DNA from: Bacillus gobiensis
Lineage (GTDB): Bacteria; Bacillota; Bacilli; Bacillales; Bacillaceae
DNA: 64,000 nt
NCBI RefSeq assembly: GCF_001278705.1
Contig: NZ_CP012600.1
Span: forward strand, 1,240,190 to 1,304,189
Reading direction: 5' to 3'
Positions 60,346 through 64,000 of this stretch are shown piece by piece (within the stretch, counting starts at the first letter, position 1; each line of letters opens with the position of its first letter). Under the pieces are notes generated by a model. That model was given only the letters and a program-made list of their open reading frames with translations. It was not told where the DNA came from and did not search any database. Made by a program: the position numbers and the translations under genes.

Positions 60346-60996
60346 TTAGTTCCCTTCTGCTCGATCACGTATTTCATCAAGGTAGCTGTAGATCGTTACT
60401 TTTGACACTTGAAGGGCATCAGCCACAGTTTCCAGAGCTCCCCTGATTAAAAACACTCCTTTTTCTTCCATAGACGCTACAATCTCGAGTTTTTTGCGCC
60501 TGTCCATTTTCTCAACATCAGATTCGCCAATAATTTGCTGAATAAGGGTTTTTGCAATTTCTTGTACATTGTTATACTCTGTTTCTTTTTTTAAATCGAG
60601 CGGATTTTCTTTTACTACAATATCTGATAAAAATTGTTGGATTTGAAAAAGTGGCTCAGTGTCGTAATTGATTGTGAGACAGCCAATTGCGTCTCCTCCT
60701 GTATTACGAAGAAGAACAGATGTTGATTTTACGTTTTCTTTTCCGTTACTCGCGATTTGATAATTTGCCGCTACATCATTTTGCAGATTTTTGGATAATA
60801 GCACTTGAGTTAAAAGGTGATTGAAGGGGTGTCCATTTTCGATTCCGGTGACATGGTTATTTGTCGTGTAAATAACAGAAGACTGTGAAGTGGTAAGATC
60901 ATAAAGAACCACTTCGCAGTTTTTACCAAAGGTTTGTGCGATCGCATCGGCTATGGGGATATATTTCATCAATTCATCTCGAGCATTTATTGTCAT
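60346..60996 (-). CDS. YheO-like PAS domain/HTH transcriptional regulator
   Basis: A 216-residue regulator with an N-terminal YheO-like PAS domain (residues 8-120, NCEVVLYDLTTSQSSVIYTT and a TSVLLRNTGGDAIGCLTINY segment) and a C-terminal HTH of the DauR type (MEEKGVFLIRGALETVADAL, then QVSKVTIYSYLDEIR). Such proteins respond to small metabolites. ATG at 60996 follows AGGTGGTC. Nothing next to it is an obvious target; the osmoprotectant remnant upstream on the other strand may be one. Confidence 0.88.
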   Translation of the reverse strand: MTINARDELMKYIPIADAIAQTFGKNCEVVLYDLTTSQSSVIYTTNNHVTGIENGHPFNHLLTQVLLSKNLQNDVAANYQIASNGKENVKSTSVLLRNTGGDAIGCLTINYDTEPLFQIQQFLSDIVVKENPLDLKKETEYNNVQEIAKTLIQQIIGESDVEKMDRRKKLEIVASMEEKGVFLIRGALETVADALQVSKVTIYSYLDEIRDRAEGN

Positions 60997-61120
60997 ATGA
61001 CCACCTCAAGTATTATGTTATAGAATATTATATGAATATTCAATGAATTATAATAATTTATGATTTATTACTCAGAAAAGTTTATAGGGTGAGCTGTGTT
61101 ATATAAATAATTATATGAAA

Positions 61121-61627
61121 TTATCTTTTCACAGAATAAACATAGACATCTTTCTCCCACTTATATATTTTTTTGTCTAGGATCATACCAATTCGTTCTG
61201 CTACTTTAATAGAAGGTTTATTGTTGATATCTGGGAGTGAAATCAGCTTTGGGAGCTCCAATTGGTTAAACCCATAGTTCTTACATGCTAAAGCAGCTTC
61301 AGTTGCATATCCATTCCCCCATTTGCTCCTAACAAATAAATAGCCGATTTCCATTTCTATCGTTCCTTCGATGTCTTGAGGAACAATTCCGCACTGTCCG
61401 AGAAATTCACCTGTCTCTTTTGCTTCGACAATCCAAAGGCCGAGACCGAATTTTTCATAATTACTTAATGTCCAATCGATCCACTCATTCGCAGCAGACT
61501 CATCCTTGGTTGATGGATAGTATTTCATCGCGACGGGATCTGAAAAAATTTCAAGCAGATGATTGATGTCGTCTTTTCTCATTTGTCTCAAGGTTAACCG
61601 ATCAGTACTCATAATGATTTTACTCAT
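61121..61627 (-). CDS. GNAT family N-acetyltransferase
   Basis: A 168-residue GNAT of the RimJ/RimL-like kind: STDRLTLRQMRKDDINHLLE opens the chain, IEMEIGYLFVRSKWGNGYAT EAAL is the acetyl-CoA-binding region, and SIKVAERIGM the usual end. ATG at 61627 follows AGGAGGAAAG; an earlier in-frame start overlaps that site. Acceptor unknown. Monocistronic. Confidence 0.88.
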   Translation of the reverse strand: MSKIIMSTDRLTLRQMRKDDINHLLEIFSDPVAMKYYPSTKDESAANEWIDWTLSNYEKFGLGLWIVEAKETGEFLGQCGIVPQDIEGTIEMEIGYLFVRSKWGNGYATEAALACKNYGFNQLELPKLISLPDINNKPSIKVAERIGMILDKKIYKWEKDVYVYSVKR

Positions 61628-61796
61628 TTCTTTCCTCCTAAGCATAAAAACTATTATATTTACGCCTATCCCTCACTTTATAGATTCAAGGTTCAATGCG
61701 CCTTGTCCTGTTATTCTTTCAATCTTTTCATACATATAATAAAGTATAAAGCAAAATCGATAAAAGTTTTAAGCTTTTAATGTATGTATTTCACTA

Positions 61797-61825
61797 TTGA
61801 CAGTCCAGGAGGATTCATGCATGAT
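61797..61825 (+). promoter_or_regulatory. promoter of the frameshifted SDR gene
   Basis: TTGACA (61797-61802) and CATGAT (61820-61825) are 17 bases apart, six bases before the perfect palindrome at 61831. Confidence 0.5.
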
Positions 61826-61830
61826 CTAAA

Positions 61831-61851
61831 ATGAATGAACTGTTCATTCAT
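61831..61851. promoter_or_regulatory. perfect 21-bp palindrome, TetR-type operator
   Basis: ATGAATGAAC-T-GTTCATTCAT is fully symmetric about the central base. Its position just after a promoter and 25 bases before the SDR start, and its TGAATGA words, fit a TetR-family operator. No TetR gene is adjacent. Confidence 0.7.
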
Positions 61852-61876
61852 AAATATTGATGAGAGGTTGTCAGAA

Positions 61877-62790
61877 ATGGAAATAATAAATAAAAATTCG
61901 AAGTGGACTTTACGTGATAAATATGTGGTGATCACCGGTGCTACGAGTGGAATTGGATTGGCTGCTGCAAAAGCACTCGCGGTACGTGGTGCAAGGCTTG
62001 GTATCGTCGCATGCAGCCGGGATAAGGCAAATGAGACGGCAATGAAAATAAAGGAATTAACCGGAGGAAGTGCTACAGTAGACGTGTTCCTGGCAGACAT
62101 GGCTTCCCTGCGTTCCGTTCGAATGGTTGCTTCTGACATTTTAGACAGGTGTCCCAGAGTCGACGTTTTGATCAACAACGCCGGAGCCTTGTTCGATACC
62201 CGGCAGGTGACAGAAGACGGCTTTGAAATGACTTGGGCAGTTAACCATCTGGCACCGTTTCTTCTCACTACTCTTCTCCTCGAACGGCTGAAAGAAAGCG
62301 CGCCTTCCCGAGTGATTACAACCGCATCCCATGGACATAAAATGGCCAAGAGAGGTATTGATTTCAACGATCTGAGCGGAGAACGTATATATAGTCTTTC
62401 AAAAAGGCTTACAGGCGGTCCCACATTACGCTATGCACAGACGAAGCTTGCTAACATATTATTTACCGCCGAGTTGGCCAGACAGCTGGAAGGAACCGGC
62501 GCACCGCCTACTGCTTCGATCCGGGGCTGGTGTCTACGAACTTTAATCAAAACAACGGGAAACTTGCTCGCTTGACGATGGCGGCAATGAAACCCTTCTC
62601 GCGAACTCCGGAGAAAGGTGCAGAAACGCTCATTTGGCTGGCTGATTCTGATGATATCACCGAACATAACGGGCTCTATTACGTTGACAAGGAAGTGAAT
62701 ATCCCTGCGGCGTCTGCCCAAGACATGAAAATGGCGAGGCGGCTTTGGGAAGTTAGTGACGAACAAATCAACTCCTTGGAAGCTAATTAA
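61877..62790 (+). pseudogene. SDR family oxidoreductase, frameshifted
   Basis: ATG 61877 (GAGAGG upstream) opens an SDR of the retinol-dehydrogenase-like type: YVVITGATSGIGLAAAKALA, NNAGALFDTRQVTEDGFEM and YAQTKLANILF (catalytic YxxxK). At about 62525 the frame breaks; it ends at 62575, while VSTNFNQNNGKLARLTMAAM, then GAETLIWLADSDDITEHNGL and DEQINSLEAN continue in the next frame to 62790. Restoring the frame would give about 300 residues. The break may be a deletion or a read error. Confidence 0.8.
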
Positions 62791-62839
62791 TAACTTCATC
62801 GATCAGTGGGGCCGATCTCAAGATCCCCACTGAAATATT

Positions 62840-63574
62840 TCATTTTCTCCCCTCTCTCCTTATTTTTTCACGAAACCAAAATGGGCTGTAAAGCAGTAAA
62901 AAGCTAATAATCATTACTCCTTCAACGGATAAGAGGTACCATGGCCACGGCCCGAGAAAGTCCAATATCGATGCACTTTCTGGTTTTTTCATTATGTACA
63001 AATAATTTGAATTCAGTATTCGATTGATAAAAAATACGCAAGCACCGTACACGTTTACGATAATTAATGTCATCCATAGAGAGAAAAACGTCGGCCTGTA
63101 TTTTTCAACTGCAACCATAAAAAGACAGGCGAGAAAAACTCCGCCATGGGAGACGTAAAATTCAAAGAAACGAAAATGCGGAAAGGAATAGATACCCAAG
63201 TCAGGCGTCAGCATGGCTTGAATCGAACTTCCTATTCCAGCAAAATATAAAAATTGAAACAGACTGACGCTTCTAGAAAGCAACATCACAATGGTTAGGA
63301 GTACTGCAAGATCGCTAAGTTCAAGAGGCAAAGATTCGCGGAGTGACCAAACATCATAAAAAATCGCCCAAACATGGTAACTAATATCTGAAATGATCAA
63401 AAGTGCAGCAAGCGAATAACAAAATATGCGGATCCGTCTGTTGACTGCAAGAAATCTGCGAAAAATGAACAGACAAACAGCGAGTAACACAATGATCAAT
63501 AATGTGCAAAGATGTTCGGCTGAAAAAAGATGAATAGGATCGTTTGGAAAGTCTTTTTGAAAAAATTTATGCAT
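62840..63574 (-). CDS. TIGR02206 family membrane protein (YwaF-like)
   Basis: A 244-residue protein with seven hydrophobic segments. FPNDPIHLFSAEHLCTLLII, LPLELSDLAVLLTIVML and FPHFRFFEFYVSHGGVFLAC are landmarks of the TIGR02206 (YwaF) family, of unknown function. ATG at 63574 follows GAGGTGCC; the longer frame has no ribosome site. A conserved His in FYVSHGG lies in the membrane. Confidence 0.88.
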   Translation of the reverse strand: MHKFFQKDFPNDPIHLFSAEHLCTLLIIVLLAVCLFIFRRFLAVNRRIRIFCYSLAALLIISDISYHVWAIFYDVWSLRESLPLELSDLAVLLTIVMLLSRSVSLFQFLYFAGIGSSIQAMLTPDLGIYSFPHFRFFEFYVSHGGVFLACLFMVAVEKYRPTFFSLWMTLIIVNVYGACVFFINRILNSNYLYIMKKPESASILDFLGPWPWYLLSVEGVMIISFLLLYSPFWFREKIRREGRK

Positions 63575-63751
63575 TTTGGCACCTCGGGCTCGCATTGTAC
63601 ACTTATTTTGCCTCAAACAACCAACGATCTATTCGGTATTAGTCATATTTTTTAATTATATTGCCTGATTCTACAACTGCCTTATGGAAACGATTCACTA
63701 GCATGATACGCTAGTGGCTTACAAACATTATAAATTGAGGTGGTGAGAAAC

Positions 63752-63973
63752 TTGCAAAAAGGACAAATATGGCTACCTTTACTTGCATCAGCCGGTATCG
63801 GTACAGCTGCTTTCTATAGCATGACAAGAGGCCAAGGAATGGGACAAACCGTGCAGCAATTTGTGCCGCTTGTTGCGGGTATGGCAGGTCAAGGACAACA
63901 AGGTCAACAATCGCAACAGATGCAACAACAAAACAATCAACAGCAGCTAACTTCGAACACTCAGCTGCAATAA
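63752..63973 (+). CDS. small Gln-rich protein with N-terminal hydrophobic segment
   Basis: A 73-residue protein. Residues 5-22 (IWLPLLASAGIGTAAFYS) form a hydrophobic segment and the rest is Gln-rich with GQGQQGQQSQQMQQQNNQQQ. TTG at 63752 is preferred because GAGGTGGTGAG precedes it with proper spacing; an in-frame GTG at 63740 lies on that site. Similar small proteins occur in Bacillaceae without known function, possibly spore- or membrane-associated. The gene ends close to the window edge. Confidence 0.6.
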   Translation: MQKGQIWLPLLASAGIGTAAFYSMTRGQGMGQTVQQFVPLVAGMAGQGQQGQQSQQMQQQNNQQQLTSNTQLQ

Positions 63974-64000
63974 AATATATCGTGCGACTTTCAAATCCCC

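Overview
The window looks like chromosome of a low-GC Gram-positive, most likely a Bacillaceae bacterium related to Bacillus. Strong AGGAGG-type ribosome binding sites, GTG/TTG starts, AT-rich spacers and sulfite reductase subunits that read very close to those of Bacillus subtilis support this. I saw no rRNA, tRNA, CRISPR array or prophage module. Almost every gene is a small accessory function with its own regulator (MarR, MerR, TetR, ArsR, HxlR, XRE, WYL, YheO-like).

Layout. 0-4.6 kb: a one-strand operon of a Cys-containing MarR regulator, two flavin oxidoreductases (one with a CC...C tail), an unknown 87-aa protein and an MFS exporter; it looks like a detoxification cluster. 4.6-14 kb: a scarred zone with a GrpB-family protein, a tyrosine-recombinase relative lacking catalytic residues beside a long dyad, a DUF2268 metalloprotease, a divergent SDR/TetR pair, a DUF899 gene of different base composition lying between remnants of a Tn3-type resolvase and transposase, and many gene fragments. 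14-16.7 kb: a MarR-controlled ArsA/Get3-like ATPase with an HSP20-like C-terminus, a 79-aa partner and a DUF3995 membrane protein. 16.7-22.1 kb: an AdhR-like (MerR) electrophile-response region. Two operators CTTAAAG-N4-CTTTAAG tie the regulator to a carboxymuconolactone decarboxylase/cupin operon, while the aldo/keto reductase, alcohol dehydrogenase and second decarboxylase genes are decayed.

22.1-26.1 kb: the bacterial RNA repair pair Pnkp-Hen1. 26.5-28.9 kb: carbonic anhydrase plus SulP transporter, probably a bicarbonate uptake pair. 29-31.1 kb: an OmpR-type two-component system. 31.6-34.7 kb: ArsR/SRPBCC pair, nitrilase-superfamily amidase, metallo-hydrolase and HxlR regulator. 35.3-39.4 kb: MerR regulator and assimilatory sulfite reductase CysI/CysJ. 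39.8-47.2 kb: NAD(P)H-hydrate repair enzyme, GNAT, flavin reductase, SRPBCC and VOC proteins and a broken NmrA-like gene beside a WYL regulator.

47.6-49.6 kb: a streptogramin B lyase and a class D beta-lactamase, both antibiotic-inactivating. 49.8-54.5 kb: NrnB-like DHH phosphoesterase, CAP-domain protein, fructosamine kinase. 55.2-58.5 kb: TauE/SafE permease and an operon for an AprA-like flavoprotein with an AprB-like ferredoxin behind a leader hairpin. 59-64 kb: a secreted protein, an osmoprotectant-binding-protein remnant, a YheO-like regulator, GNAT, a frameshifted SDR behind a perfect 21-bp palindrome, a YwaF-type membrane protein and a small Gln-rich protein.

The best candidates for under-described biology are the ArsA-HSP20/79-aa/DUF3995 unit with its own operators, the non-catalytic recombinase with its dyad, the MarR/two-flavoprotein cluster and the flavoprotein/ferredoxin operon. 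About fifteen broken genes sit in the window, most between 6 and 22 kb; single-base frameshifts should be checked against reads before they are treated as real.
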